This document shows positions 5,686 to 5,710 of a DNA stretch of 5,710 nucleotides, piece after piece. Position 1 is the first letter of the stretch; the number at the start of each line of letters is the position of its first letter. The stretch is from the NCBI GenBank assembly GCA_946221975.1, contig CAMIGT010000109.1:1-5710 (forward strand), in the 5' to 3' direction. The translations under genes were made by a program, and so were the position numbers. Below the pieces are notes generated by a model. The model worked only from the letters and a program-made list of their open reading frames with translations, was not told the DNA's origin and did not search any database. Source of the stretch: an uncultured Blastococcus sp. GTDB taxonomy: Bacteria > Actinomycetota > Actinomycetes > Mycobacteriales > Antricoccaceae.

Positions 5686-5710
5686 GGGACGTGGCTCGCG
5701 CCTGCTCGAC
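5661..5710 (+). repeat. Tandem direct repeat, 29-bp period, cut by the window end
   Basis: The 16-mer CTCGCGCCTGCTCGAC occurs at 5666-5681 and again at 5695-5710. Extended by five bases upstream, 20 of 21 positions match (5661-5681 against 5690-5710). The second unit runs to the last base, so the array may continue. It looks like duplication of the right half of repeat copy 2. Confidence 0.65.

Noticed and set aside
1..5710. A new defence, mobile or biosynthetic system
   Set aside because: All six genes fit the known haem/System II cytochrome c locus. No transposase, integrase, CRISPR array, toxin-antitoxin pair, tRNA or rRNA was seen.

Overview
This is a high-GC window from an actinobacterium (Actinomycetota). 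The evidence is GTG starts, strong G/C preference at third codon positions, and a gene order matching what I recall of Mycobacterium tuberculosis Rv0524-Rv0529: hemL, a histidine phosphatase, a thioredoxin-like lipoprotein, ccdA, resB, ccsA/ccsB. The genus cannot be fixed from the sequence. The intergenic repeats and extra Ala-rich tails make Mycobacterium itself unlikely, but that is inference.

All genes are on the + strand. Positions 1-748 hold the 3' part of hemL (glutamate-1-semialdehyde 2,1-aminomutase, early tetrapyrrole synthesis). Then follow a histidine phosphatase-family protein (745-1377), a TlpA/ResA-type lipoprotein thioredoxin (1374-1958), the thiol-electron transporter CcdA (1955-2734) and ResB (2731-4353). 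Each of the four junctions is a 4-nt stop/start overlap (GTGA, ATGA, GTGA, ATGA), so hemL through resB looks like one translationally coupled operon. A 197-bp gap (4354-4550) carries a repeat element, a 17-bp palindrome, a possible -10 box and a strong ribosome binding site. It is followed by ccsB (4551-5636), the WWD-domain haem-handling partner of ResB. The last 74 bp hold a second copy of the repeat in the opposite orientation, plus a partial tandem unit running off the window.

Together the genes form the System II (Ccs) cytochrome c maturation module. HemL feeds haem synthesis. CcdA passes electrons from cytoplasmic thioredoxin across the membrane to the TlpA/ResA lipoprotein, which reduces the CXXCH cysteines of apocytochrome c. 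ResB-CcsB exports haem and ligates it to those cysteines. The histidine phosphatase has no assigned role here.

I found no undescribed system. The core is a known, conserved locus. The points worth a second look are the repeat family around ccsB, a shared Shine-Dalgarno/stop-start arrangement at two junctions, the palindrome upstream of ccsB, a C-GTA-C codon context bias, the cysteine pair in ResB, and the unexplained phosphatase.
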